From Gordonia amarae NBRC 15530 (GTDB taxonomy: Bacteria > Actinomycetota > Actinomycetes > Mycobacteriales > Mycobacteriaceae), in NCBI RefSeq assembly GCF_000241345.1, contig NZ_BAED01000003.1, forward strand, positions 124,001-188,000: DNA of 64,000 nucleotides, read 5' to 3'. The position numbers and the translations under genes were made by a program. Of this stretch, positions 38,995 to 48,335 are shown piece by piece. Numbering within the stretch: the stretch's first letter is position 1; each line of letters starts with the position of its first letter. The notes beneath the pieces are model-generated. The model was not told the DNA's origin. It did no database searches and saw nothing but the letters and a program-made list of their open reading frames with translations.

Positions 38995-40956
38995 CTAAGT
39001 GGTGATCGCGGCGGTCAGCGTCGCGGCGAGCAGTTTGGCGAACTCGGCCGGGTCGGTGAGGTCGCCGCCCTCGGCGAGCACGGCCATGCCGTAGATCAGC
39101 TTGGCTGTCGGCTCCAGCTCCGCCTTGTCGGTGGATGCCGCGAACGCCTCGTTGAGTCCCTTGACCAGCGGATGGTCGGGGTTGATCTCCAGTGCCCGCT
39201 TGGACCGGGGCACGTCCTGACCGGATGCCCGGTACAGCTTCTCCAACTGCGGCGACATCGAGAAGGTGTCGCCGACGAGGCAGGCGGCGGACTCGGTGAG
39301 CCGGTGCGAGATCCGGGCCTCGGTGATGTCGTCGGTGAGCGCCTCCCCCAGCCAGGTGAGCAGGTCGCCGTATTCGGCTGCGTCCTTGGCCTTCTCGTCC
39401 TCGGATTCGGACTTGTCGGCGTCATCGAGCTCGTCGAGATCCACCGCACCCTTGGCGATCGACTGGAAGCTCTTGCCGTCGAACTCGATTCCCGACGCCG
39501 ACCACATCTCGTCGACCGGGTCGCTGAACAGGAGCACTTCGATTCCCTTGGCGCGGAACGCTTCCAGGTGCGGCGAGTTCTCGATCTGCTTGCGCGATTC
39601 GCCGGTCATGTAGTAGATCGACTTCTGCCCCGACACCATGCGTCCCACGTAGTCGGCGAGCGTGGTGAGCCCGTCCTCGGAGTTGGTTGACTCAAACGAG
39701 GACGCCTTGAGAATCGCGTCACGGTTGTCGAGGTCGTTGACCAGACCTTCCTTGAACACGCGGCCGAAGTTCTGCCAGAAGGTCTGGTAGTCGTCGGGCC
39801 GGGTGGACTGGATGTCGGCGACGGTGGAGATGACCTTCTTGGTGAGCCGGCGCCGGATGGCGCGGATCTGCCGGTCCTGCTGCAGGATTTCGCGGGAGAC
39901 GTTGAGTGACAGGTCGGCCGCGTCCACCACGCCTTTGACGAAGCGCAGATATTCGGGCATCAGTTCGTCGCAGTCGTCCATTATGAACACACGCTTGACG
40001 TACAGCGACACCCCGGTGGTCCGTTCACGCATGAACAGGTCGAACGGTGCCTGAGTCGGAATGAACAGCAGCGCCTGATATTCGAAGGTGCCTTCGGCCT
40101 TGAACGGGATCGTTTCGAGCGGGTCGTCCCAGGCGTGCGCGACGTGCCGGTAGAACTCCTTGTACTCGTCCTCGGTCACCTCGTCCTTCGACTTGGCCCA
40201 CAGCGCTTTGCGCGAGTTGAGAGTTTCGGTCTCGACGGTCGTGGTGGTGACGGGCTCGGCGTCTTCCTCCTCGGCCGGGGTGGTGGTCGTCTTCTCCACG
40301 TCCATCCGGATGGGCCAGGAGATGAAGTCGGAGTACTTCTTCACCAGGGCACGCAGCTTGTGCTGATCGGCGTAGTCGTACAGGTGATCTTCGGTGTCCA
40401 CGGGCTTGAGCGTCAGGATCACCGAGGTGCCCTGCGGGGCGTCGTCGACGTCGGCGATGGTATAGGTGCCGTCACCCGTCGATTCCCAGCGGGTGCCGGT
40501 GCTCTCGCCGGCCTTGCGGGTGACGAGGGTGACCTTGTCGGCGACCATGAACGTCGAGTAGAAGCCGATGCCGAACTGGCCGATCAGTTCTTCGGACGCG
40601 GCCGAGTCCTTGGCCTCGGCGAGTTTGCGGCGCAGCTCGGCCGTGCCGGAGCGGGCGAGGGTGCCGATGAGGCCGATGACCTCGTCGCGGTTCATGCCGA
40701 TGCCGTTGTCGACAACGGACAGGACGCGGCCCTCGGTGTCCGGGACGAGCTGGATGTGCAGGTCGCTCGCGTCGACGTCGAGGTCTTTGTTCTGCAGTGA
40801 TTCCAGGCGCAGCTTGTCCAGCGCATCCGAGGCGTTGGAAATCAGCTCGCGCAGGAAGCTGTCCTTGTTGGAGTAGATCGAATGGACCATCAGGTCGAGT
40901 AGCTGGCGTGATTCCGCCTGGAACTCGTGGACCTCTGGTTGCGCACTCACCGACAT
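38995..40956 (-). CDS. htpG: Molecular chaperone Hsp90 (HtpG)
   Basis: 653 residues. The N-terminal GHKL ATPase has LRELISNASDALDKLR, DNGIGM and GQFGIGFYSTFMVAD. The middle domain has YVKRVFIMDDCDELMPEYL with the family's catalytic Arg region, and the C-terminal dimer domain is present. A short acidic stretch (TTTPAEEEDAEPVTT) lies between domains. The ribosome site GGAGG is only one base from the ATG at 40956 but seven bases from a GTG two codons on (40950), which may be the true start. Confidence 0.96.
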   Translation of the reverse strand: MSVSAQPEVHEFQAESRQLLDLMVHSIYSNKDSFLRELISNASDALDKLRLESLQNKDLDVDASDLHIQLVPDTEGRVLSVVDNGIGMNRDEVIGLIGTLARSGTAELRRKLAEAKDSAASEELIGQFGIGFYSTFMVADKVTLVTRKAGESTGTRWESTGDGTYTIADVDDAPQGTSVILTLKPVDTEDHLYDYADQHKLRALVKKYSDFISWPIRMDVEKTTTTPAEEEDAEPVTTTTVETETLNSRKALWAKSKDEVTEDEYKEFYRHVAHAWDDPLETIPFKAEGTFEYQALLFIPTQAPFDLFMRERTTGVSLYVKRVFIMDDCDELMPEYLRFVKGVVDAADLSLNVSREILQQDRQIRAIRRRLTKKVISTVADIQSTRPDDYQTFWQNFGRVFKEGLVNDLDNRDAILKASSFESTNSEDGLTTLADYVGRMVSGQKSIYYMTGESRKQIENSPHLEAFRAKGIEVLLFSDPVDEMWSASGIEFDGKSFQSIAKGAVDLDELDDADKSESEDEKAKDAAEYGDLLTWLGEALTDDITEARISHRLTESAACLVGDTFSMSPQLEKLYRASGQDVPRSKRALEINPDHPLVKGLNEAFAASTDKAELEPTAKLIYGMAVLAEGGDLTDPAEFAKLLAATLTAAITT

Positions 40957-41098
40957 ACCTCCGCTGTTCTTTCTCGATTCGCGCACCCCTCATTCCGGGT
41001 GCTGCGACTGCCGTGTTCGCGCCGAAATTCTACTTGGGGGCGCCGACACGATCCCGAAGGCCCTGCCGGGCCCGGCCCTGTGCTTCTATGGTGGCTTG

Positions 41099-41857
41099 GT
41101 GGCCCCCCGACTGCTGTTCGTTCACGCACATCCCGACGACGAGTCGTTGTGGACGGGCGGCACGATCGCGCAGCACACGGCCGCCGGCGGCGACGCCGAT
41201 CTGATCGTGTGCACGTGGGCGCCCGGCACCCAGCGGCATGCGGAGGTGGTGGAGGCGGCCCGCATCCTCGGCCTGCCGCGGGAGCCGATCGCCCTCGGCT
41301 ACGCCGACGACCGGATCCCCGCGTCGGCTCCCGGTGCTCCCCGGTTCTGTGAGGCGCGACTGGACACCCAGGTCCGGGAGATGGTCGCGCATATCCGCCG
41401 GTTGCGCCCGGATGCGCTGGTCACCTACGACCCGATCGGCGTGTACGGCCATCAGGACCACATTCATGCTCATCGCCTCGCCGACGCCGCCGCCCGCGCC
41501 GCCGCCGTGCCCAACATCTATCGGCGCCTGGGCGATCCGTGGCAGATCAAGTCGATCTACGAGGTCACCACATCGGCCTGGATGGTCGACACGCTGTGGG
41601 AACACGTCTTCGACGAGAAGGAGGTGGACCGCCTGCAGGCCGTGTCGGACGACGACATCGACCTGCGCGTCGACATCGATTCGGCCGCGCTCCTCGACCG
41701 CAAGGAGGCCGCGATCCAGGCCCACCACACCGAACTCGACCGCAGCATCGCCATGAAGGCGCTGATGAGCCTGCCCACCGACATCCGCCGCAAACTCCTC
41801 GCCACCGAGTGCTACCACCGCCGCGACCTCATCCCCGGCGGTACACCCCTCCTCTGA
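41099..41857 (+). CDS. PIG-L (LmbE) family deacetylase, MshB/Mca-like
   Basis: 252 residues. It starts PRLLFVHAHPDDESLWTGGTIAQH, with the zinc and catalytic residues of the family (HPDDE), and the third ligand is in YGHQDHIHAHRLAD. The N-terminus is close to mycothiol MshB, but the protein is shorter (MshB is nearer 300 residues), so it is probably a paralogue acting on another N-acetyl sugar or conjugate. The GTG at 41099 is used. Confidence 0.82.
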   Translation: MAPRLLFVHAHPDDESLWTGGTIAQHTAAGGDADLIVCTWAPGTQRHAEVVEAARILGLPREPIALGYADDRIPASAPGAPRFCEARLDTQVREMVAHIRRLRPDALVTYDPIGVYGHQDHIHAHRLADAAARAAAVPNIYRRLGDPWQIKSIYEVTTSAWMVDTLWEHVFDEKEVDRLQAVSDDDIDLRVDIDSAALLDRKEAAIQAHHTELDRSIAMKALMSLPTDIRRKLLATECYHRRDLIPGGTPLL

Positions 41858-41941
41858 CCACAAACGCACACCCATCTTGATCCCTGAGGCCGAAGCGAGG
41901 AACGAGCGACCGCCACGAAGAGTCCGCCAACACACGAACCC

Positions 41942-42646
41942 TCAAGCGACCACCTCCTTCCCACGCACCGCCCCATCCACCACCGTCACCAACTCATCGA
42001 GCGCATTCCGGTGCACTAGATCATGTGTCACCAGCAACGTCGCGGTCCCCCGCTCCTTGGTGAGCCGGGAGATGAGCCCCATGATCTCGCCCCCGCGTTC
42101 GGAGTCGAGCGCGCTGGTCGGCTCATCGATCAACAACACCTCAGGCTCGTGAACCAAAGCCCGGGCGATCGCCACCCGCTGCCGCTGTCCCCCGGACATC
42201 TGGTGCGGCCGCTTCCCGCCATGCGCCCCCAGTCCGACGGCGTCAAGCAGTTCATCGGCCCGGCGATCGATCCGCGCTCGCCGCAACGCCCCGCCCCGCC
42301 CACAGAGCCGCCCCATCACCTGCAGTTGCTCGCGCGCGGTCAACGCCGGCAACAGGTTGGACTGCTGAAACACGATCCCGATCCGTTCCCGCCGCAACGC
42401 CGTGGCCTCGGCCTTCGGCAGCCCCGCCGCGTCGACGGCATCGGCACGGTCGCCGATGAGCACCCGCCCGGAGTCGGGACGGATCAGCGTCGCGGCGACG
42501 GCCAGGATGCTCGACTTGCCCGACCCCGACGGCCCGGTGATCCCGGTGACCACCCCGTCGGCACCCCGCACCGAGACGTGGTCGACGGCGGTGATGCGGT
42601 TCTCCCCGTCGGGGAAGGTGAGGGTGACGTCCTGCAGTTCGATCAT
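41942..42646 (-). CDS. MacB/LolD-type ABC ATP-binding protein
   Basis: 234 residues with Walker A (GPSGSGKSS), Q-loop (FQQSNLL), signature (MSGGQRQRVAIARAL), Walker B (VLLIDEPTSALD) and switch His (LVTHD). It is the class that pairs with FtsX-like permeases. Its ATG overlaps the permease stop by four bases. Likely ejects a peptide, lipid or drug, driven from the cytoplasm. Confidence 0.9.
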   Translation of the reverse strand: MIELQDVTLTFPDGENRITAVDHVSVRGADGVVTGITGPSGSGKSSILAVAATLIRPDSGRVLIGDRADAVDAAGLPKAEATALRRERIGIVFQQSNLLPALTAREQLQVMGRLCGRGGALRRARIDRRADELLDAVGLGAHGGKRPHQMSGGQRQRVAIARALVHEPEVLLIDEPTSALDSERGGEIMGLISRLTKERGTATLLVTHDLVHRNALDELVTVVDGAVRGKEVVA

Positions 42647-43722
42647 CGGTTGCTCCCGAGTGCTGTCAGCGGGTCGGCGGTGGTGACGGTGCGCAGTGCG
42701 AACGCCGCACCGGCGAGGCCGAGCAGCGCGATCGCGACGGCCGGCACGACCGTGGTGAGCGGGCTGACGATGAACGGCAGCCTGGTCTCGGCGAGTGCCC
42801 CGAGTCCGAGAACGAGCACCAGCCCCGCCGCGATTCCGGCCGCCAACACCACAGCCGCCTGCCCGAGCGCATCGCGGGTCAGCGACCCGGTGGTGGCTCC
42901 GAGCGCCTTGAGGACCGCAATATCCGAGGCCCGCTGCATCGTCCACACCGTGAAGAACGCCCCGACGACGAGCGCGGAGATCCCGAACAGCATCACGATC
43001 ATCAACCCGAGCGACCCGATCTCCGACATGAACGCTTCGAGCGCGGTCAGGCTCAGCCACCGCGACTTGGCGACGGTCCCCGTGTCCGCCGAAACCGCTC
43101 CCCAGTCAGGGTGACCGCTGACCGCGAGCGCCGTCGGCCGGCCGGTACCCCCGACGCGTTGGCTGGCCGCCGGCCATGCGGTCTCGGTCATGGCGATGAC
43201 GGGTGAATGGCTGTACCAGAGGTCGTCGCCGACGGAAGCGACGGTAAAATCCCGTCCGGTGATGGTGACCTTTCCCCCGACCCGGACACCGAGCTTCTCG
43301 GCGGCCCCGGAACTGAGCCCGACCTGATCATCGGCCCCTGGCACAAGATCACCCAGCGACCCGGCAGAGCCGCCCGGCATCCCGACCAGCGCAACACCGA
43401 CCCGATCGTCGGTACCGGCCGACGACACCCGCGCCTGCGCGATCCCGACGGGCACAACCGATTCGACACCTCCTGCCCGCTGCCATGTGCCGACGGCCTC
43501 GGGGCTGATCGACGATGTCGCGAACTTCGCATCCCCGTTCGCCGGTTGCTGCAGCACCACCCGATCCCCGGGCAGCTCCAGTACCGCCGAGATATTCTGC
43601 GACGCAAGCCCTCCCGCGAGTCCGGTCAGGAATCCGACGAGCAGGGTGATGAGGGCGACGACGGCCCCGATGAGCAGGAAACGACCACGCGCGAACCGGA
43701 GTTCTCGCCAGGCGACGAACAC
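42643..43722 (-). CDS. FtsX/MacB-type ABC permease
   Basis: About 359 residues. One transmembrane segment follows the start (FLLIGAVVALITLLVGFLTG). An extracellular domain of about 190 residues comes next, then three transmembrane segments at the end (LMIVMLFGISALVVGAFF and two more). The GTG at 43722 with AAAGGGAC upstream is chosen; the frame is open to 43881 without membrane-like sequence. It is divergent from the sensor kinase gene, so the two-component system probably controls this exporter. Confidence 0.85.
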   Translation of the reverse strand: MFVAWRELRFARGRFLLIGAVVALITLLVGFLTGLAGGLASQNISAVLELPGDRVVLQQPANGDAKFATSSISPEAVGTWQRAGGVESVVPVGIAQARVSSAGTDDRVGVALVGMPGGSAGSLGDLVPGADDQVGLSSGAAEKLGVRVGGKVTITGRDFTVASVGDDLWYSHSPVIAMTETAWPAASQRVGGTGRPTALAVSGHPDWGAVSADTGTVAKSRWLSLTALEAFMSEIGSLGLMIVMLFGISALVVGAFFTVWTMQRASDIAVLKALGATTGSLTRDALGQAAVVLAAGIAAGLVLVLGLGALAETRLPFIVSPLTTVVPAVAIALLGLAGAAFALRTVTTADPLTALGSNR

Positions 43723-43872
43723 TGTGTCCCTTTCCGCCCGCAGCGGACTGTGCGGGCTACGCCACCTAGATTCCACGCTGTCGTGAGCCCGGTCATCGCC
43801 TGAACGGGCGGATTCGCGATCCAACTTTCGGTTGATGGGCGTCGCCGGGTGCTCGCCTACCCTGGTGGTGTC

Positions 43873-45051
43873 ATGTCGCATTCAACTCTTGCCCCGGTGT
43901 TCACCGGCCTCCGGTCGGGGCTGCACGCGCTCTTGGTCGGGTTGGCGGTGTTCGCGGTGGTGCGGGCGTTTGTGGTGTCGTCGCCGGTAGCGGTGTGGAC
44001 TCTCCTGGTGGGTGCCGGATTTGTGGGGGTGTATCTGTCCGGCGCGTGGGCGGCCCGCACCGGCATCCCGTTTACCCGGCCGGCCCCGGCCATCGGCTGG
44101 GTCATCGCGCTCACCGTATTGTGGGCGGTGCTCACGTGGCTGCGTCCGGAGGGCGCCTACCTGGTGTTTCCGCTGTTCTTCCTCTACCTGCACGTGTTGC
44201 GCGGGCGGCACGGTGTGGTGGCGGTGGTGGCTGCGACGGCATTCGCGATCGTGGCGCTCGGCCTGCATCTGGGGTTCAGCGTCGGCGGTGTGGTCGGGCC
44301 ACTCGTCGGTGCCGGGGTGGCGTTGCTGATCGGCCTGGGCTACCGGGCCCTGATCCGCGAGGCCCACGAACGCGAACAGCTCCTCGCCGAACTCATCGCC
44401 ACCCGCAGCCGGCTCGCCGAGACCGAACGCGAGCAGGGCGCTCTGGCCGAACGCGCCCGGCTGGCCCGTGACATCCACGACACGGTTGCGCAGGGTTTGT
44501 CGAGCATCCAGATGTTGCTGCGGGCCGCCGAACGCGACACTCCCGAACCGGGCGCCGGCTATCTGCGACTGGCCCGGGAAACGGCCGCCGGCAGTCTCGC
44601 CGACACCCGCCAGATCATCGGCGAACTCACCCCGAGCCGCCTCGACGATGGACTCCCGGCCGCGTTGCGCCGGCTCGGCGACGAACAGTCCCGACGCTCG
44701 GCGGCGACCATCGAGGTTTCGGCCGCCGACGTCGACCTACCGATGTCCACCCAGACCGCGTTGCTGCGTATCGCCCAGGGCGCCTTGTCGAATGCGGTGC
44801 GGCATGCGGACGCCACCCACATCACCGTCGACCTGTCGGCTGCGTCGGAGACGGTGATGCTGACGGTCCGCGACGACGGCTGCGGCTTCGACACCACCCG
44901 CGCTGACGCCGACGCTCACGAGGCCGGGTCGTTCGGTTTACGCGCGATGAGTGAACGGATCGGCCAGCTCGATGGCACCCTCACCATCACGTCCGCCCCG
45001 GGCCGGGGCACCCCCGTTGCCGCACACCTACCCACTTCCGAGATCCGTTGA
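43873..45051 (+). CDS. NarL-type sensor histidine kinase
   Basis: 392 residues. About five transmembrane segments make up the first 160 residues. The HisKA_3 dimer domain has the phosphorylated His202 in ARDIHDTVAQGLSSIQ, and the HATPase domain has the N box (GALSNAVRHADA) and G boxes (DDGCGFD, GSFGLRAMSERI). There is no large extracellular sensor, so it may sense the membrane or the exporter itself. The response regulator starts seven bases after its stop. Confidence 0.9.
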   Translation: MSHSTLAPVFTGLRSGLHALLVGLAVFAVVRAFVVSSPVAVWTLLVGAGFVGVYLSGAWAARTGIPFTRPAPAIGWVIALTVLWAVLTWLRPEGAYLVFPLFFLYLHVLRGRHGVVAVVAATAFAIVALGLHLGFSVGGVVGPLVGAGVALLIGLGYRALIREAHEREQLLAELIATRSRLAETEREQGALAERARLARDIHDTVAQGLSSIQMLLRAAERDTPEPGAGYLRLARETAAGSLADTRQIIGELTPSRLDDGLPAALRRLGDEQSRRSAATIEVSAADVDLPMSTQTALLRIAQGALSNAVRHADATHITVDLSAASETVMLTVRDDGCGFDTTRADADAHEAGSFGLRAMSERIGQLDGTLTITSAPGRGTPVAAHLPTSEIR

Positions 45052-45058
45052 GCCGCAA

Positions 45059-45679
45059 ATGATCCGCATCGTCATCGCCGACGACCATCCGGTGGTTCGC
45101 GCCGGCCTGCGCGCCATGCTGTCGGCGGAACCGGACGTCGACATCGTCGGCGACGCCGCCACCTCCGACGACGCGGTGACCCTGGTGAGCGAACTCTCCC
45201 CCGATCTGGTGCTGATGGATCTGCGTTTCGGTGCCACCGGCTCGGGCGCCGACGCGACGCGCCGCATCCGCTCCCTGCCCGATCCGCCTGCGGTTCTGAT
45301 CCTGACCAACTACGACACCGACGGCGACATCCTGGGTGCCGTCGAGGCCGGAGCCAGCGGCTATCTGCTCAAGGACGCCCCACCGGAGGAGTTGATCGCC
45401 GCGATCCGCGCCGCCGCAGCGGGTGAAACCGCCCTCGCGCCGGCGATCGCGGGCCGCCTGATCGCCCGGATGCGTTCCCCCCAACCAACTCTCAGCGCTC
45501 GCGAGCTAGAGGTCCTCCAACTGGTGGCCGACGGCGCAACCAACAATGCGATCGCCGCCCGCCTCCACATCAGCGACGCCACCGTGAAGTCCCACCTGGT
45601 GCACACCTACACCAAGCTCGGTGTCTCCTCCCGCACCGCAGCGGTCGCCGCCGCCCGCGACGCAGGCGCCCTGCGGTGA
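45059..45679 (+). CDS. NarL/LuxR-type response regulator
   Basis: 206 residues. The receiver domain has DDHP at the N-terminus, the phosphoryl Asp54 in VLMDLRF, the Thr/Lys positions (LTNYD, YLLKDA) and a C-terminal LuxR helix-turn-helix (LSARELEVLQLVADGATNN and SDATVKSHLVHTYTKLG). It pairs with the kinase just upstream. Its probable target is the divergent ABC operon. Confidence 0.93.
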   Translation: MIRIVIADDHPVVRAGLRAMLSAEPDVDIVGDAATSDDAVTLVSELSPDLVLMDLRFGATGSGADATRRIRSLPDPPAVLILTNYDTDGDILGAVEAGASGYLLKDAPPEELIAAIRAAAAGETALAPAIAGRLIARMRSPQPTLSARELEVLQLVADGATNNAIAARLHISDATVKSHLVHTYTKLGVSSRTAAVAAARDAGALR

Positions 45680-45727
45680 TTGCCGGGAGTCGGCGGTCTG
45701 TCGGCACCGTCCACTAGAGTTTCCGGG

Positions 45728-47183
45728 GTGATCACCGGTGAGCTGAAGAGCAAGATCGACCGTATCTGGGATTCGTTCTGGTCCGGCGGCATCTCCAACC
45801 CCCTTGAAGTGATCGAACAGCTCACCTATCTGCTGTTCATCCGCCGCCTTGACGACGTCCAGATCCTCGCCGAACGCAAAGCGACCATCACCGGCAAACC
45901 CCTGGACAACCCGGTATTCAGCCCCGATGAGGCGCATCTGCGGTGGAGCCAGTTCAAGAATGCTTCCCCGGAAGTCATGCACCACACGGTCGCCAACCAT
46001 GTGTTTCCGTTGCTGCGGTCGATGGGTGATGGCACCACCTACAGCGAGCACATGCGCGATGCCCGCTTCACCATCCCGACCCCGGCCCTGCTGTCGAAGG
46101 TCGTCGACATGCTCGACGACATCCCGATGGCCGACCGCGACACCAACGGCGACCTGTACGAGTATCTGCTGTCGAAGATCGCGGCGGCCGGTGTGAACGG
46201 CCAGTTCCGCACTCCCCGCCACATCATCGACCTGATGGTGCAGATGACCGCCCCCCGGCCCGGCCGACGAGATCTGCGACCCCGCCTGCGGTACTGCGGG
46301 CTTCCTGGTGGCAGCGAGCGAGTACATCCGCGACACCCACACCGACGCCCTGCTGGATGCCAAGCAGCGCAACCATTTCCACAATTCGATGTTCCACGGC
46401 TACGACTTCGATTCGACGATGCTGCGGATCGGTTCGATGAACATGCTCCAGCACGGCATCGAGTCCCCCGACATCCGCTACCGCGACTCCCTGTCGGAGG
46501 GCGCGAGCGAGGACGCCGAAAGGTACACCCTGATCCTGGCCAATCCCCCGTTCGCCGGCTCCCTCGACTACGAGGCCACCAGCAAAGACCTCCAGCGCAC
46601 GGTGAAGACCAAGAAGACCGAACTCCTCTTCCTGGCCCTGTTCCTCAAACTCCTCAAGCCCGGCGGACGGGCCGCGGTCATCGTCCCCGACGGCGTCCTC
46701 TTCGGATCATCCAAGGCGCACAAGACTCTCCGCCAGCTCATCGTCGACGACCAGAAACTCGACGCCGTCGTCAAACTCCCCTCCGGTGTCTTCCGCCCCT
46801 ACGCCGGCGTGTCGACGGCCATCCTGTTCTTCACCAAAACCAACTCCGGCGGCACCGACAACGTCTGGTTCTACGACGTCCAAGCCGACGGCCTCTCCCT
46901 CGACGACAAACGCAACCCCGTCGACGCCAACGACCTCCCCGACGTCCTGGCGCGTTGGCGCAACCTCGCCGCCGAGGCCGACCGCCCCCGCACCGCCCAG
47001 TCCTTCCTCGTCCCCAAGGCCGACATCGTCGCCCAAGGCTACGACCTGTCCCTCAACCGCTACAAAGAGATCGAATACGACGAAGTCGAGCACCGCCCGC
47101 CCCTCGACATCATCGCCGACATCGAAAAGTTGGACGCCGAAATCACCCAGGGCATCGCCGACCTGAAAGCGATGCTGTCGTGA
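45728..47183 (+). pseudogene. hsdM: Type I restriction-modification methylase HsdM, frameshifted
   Basis: The N-terminal helical domain (from GTG 45728, ITGELKSKIDRIWDSFW, to HIIDLMVQMTA) and the methylase core lie in different frames. Removing one base from the C6 run at 46251-46256, or from the GG at 46262-46263, restores ADEICDPACGTAGFLVA (motif I). The second part then carries LILANPPFAGS (motif IV, NPPF), giving a 484-residue protein. The tail overlaps hsdS by four bases. As written, the adenine methylase would be dead, which would be dangerous to the cell if hsdR is active; a sequencing error is therefore likely. Confidence 0.88.
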
Positions 47184-48328
47184 CGGTCCTGGCTGATGTA
47201 CTTGACTTTGCTGGTGTCCCCGAACGTATTCGAGAGCCGGAGAACGAACGGTTCGTCACACTTAAGCTAAAGGCAGCCGGAGCCGTTCAACGTGTAATCA
47301 AAGACGGAAAAACTCCAGTTCCGTTCACTGGCTACCGGATCGCCGCTGGCCAGTTCATATATTCGCGCATTGATGCGCGAAACGGTGCCTTTGCGCTGGT
47401 ACCGGACGCTTTGGACGGCGCCGTCGTTTCAAAAGACTTCCCCATTTTCAACGTTCGATTTGGTCGAATCGAGCCATCCTACCTCTTGCACTTGATGCGG
47501 GCTGGAGTCCTCCAAGACCAGATCCGCGCCTCCAGCTTTGGTGCAACGAACCGTCAGCGCATCGCAGAAGCGACGCTACTGTCGTTTCAGATCCCACTCC
47601 CCCCCCTCCCCGAACAACGCCGCATCGCCACAATCCTCGACCACGCCGACTCCCTCCGCACCAAACGCCGCCAAGTCCTCACCCACCTCGACTCACTCAT
47701 CGAGTCTGTCTTCCGCGATATGTTCGCGGAGGTCCCTGCTACCTCGACTGTCGCTGCCGAAGCTTCACTGATAAGAACCGGCCCGTTCGGCAGTCAACTA
47801 CTTCACAGCGAGTTCGTTGACGAAGGAATCGCAGTCCTGGGCCTCGACAATGTAGTTGGGAACAAGTTCCGTTGGGCCGAACGCCGTTTTATCACACCCG
47901 AGAAGTACGAGAAGCTGACAAGGTACACAGTTAATCACGGCGACGTTCTCATCAGCATCATGGGTACAACTGGCCGATGCGTTGTTGTCCCCGATGACAT
48001 CCCCACCGCGATCAACACGAAGCACATCTGTGCGATTACGCCGGAAACCGAACGTCTTAACCCAGAATTCCTGCGGGCAGCGTTCCTCTGGCATCCCGAT
48101 TCGTTGGCACACCTCCGCCGCCAAACCAAGGGCTCAATCATGGATGGCCTCAACATGGGCATCATTAAGGCGATGCCCATTCCGGTACCGCCGCTCAGTA
48201 CACAGACCGAGTTCGCCGTGAGACTGGCCCGTATCGAATCCGAGCACGAGACCACTCACGCAGTAGCGAACCACGATGACGAACTCTTCACATCTCTCCA
48301 ATCCCGTGCCTTCAGAGGGGACCTGTAG
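47180..48328 (+). CDS. hsdS: Type I restriction-modification specificity subunit HsdS
   Basis: 382 residues with two target-recognition domains. The first ends at the central conserved helix (LPPLPEQRRIATILDHADSL). The second (about 175-350) ends near PVPPLSTQTEFAVRLARIES. The start is GTG in the GTGA overlap with hsdM. Base composition in both recognition domains is clearly more AT-rich than in hsdM, as usual for these variable parts. It sets the DNA sequence to be methylated and cut. The next gene starts seven bases later. Confidence 0.93.
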   Translation: MTVLADVLDFAGVPERIREPENERFVTLKLKAAGAVQRVIKDGKTPVPFTGYRIAAGQFIYSRIDARNGAFALVPDALDGAVVSKDFPIFNVRFGRIEPSYLLHLMRAGVLQDQIRASSFGATNRQRIAEATLLSFQIPLPPLPEQRRIATILDHADSLRTKRRQVLTHLDSLIESVFRDMFAEVPATSTVAAEASLIRTGPFGSQLLHSEFVDEGIAVLGLDNVVGNKFRWAERRFITPEKYEKLTRYTVNHGDVLISIMGTTGRCVVVPDDIPTAINTKHICAITPETERLNPEFLRAAFLWHPDSLAHLRRQTKGSIMDGLNMGIIKAMPIPVPPLSTQTEFAVRLARIESEHETTHAVANHDDELFTSLQSRAFRGDL

Positions 48329-48335
48329 GTCAATT

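Noticed and set aside
41870..41945. A fourth copy of the intergenic repeat between the PIG-L and ABC genes
   Set aside because: It has GAAGCGAGGAACGAGCG-like bases but lacks GGTTGAGGTGC, GCCTCGAAACC and the stem, so similarity is too weak.
45680..48328. A single 882-residue protein joining hsdM start and hsdS
   Set aside because: The open frame through 46260-47180 carries only low-complexity Arg/Pro-rich sequence; it is the wrong frame of hsdM produced by the one-base shift.
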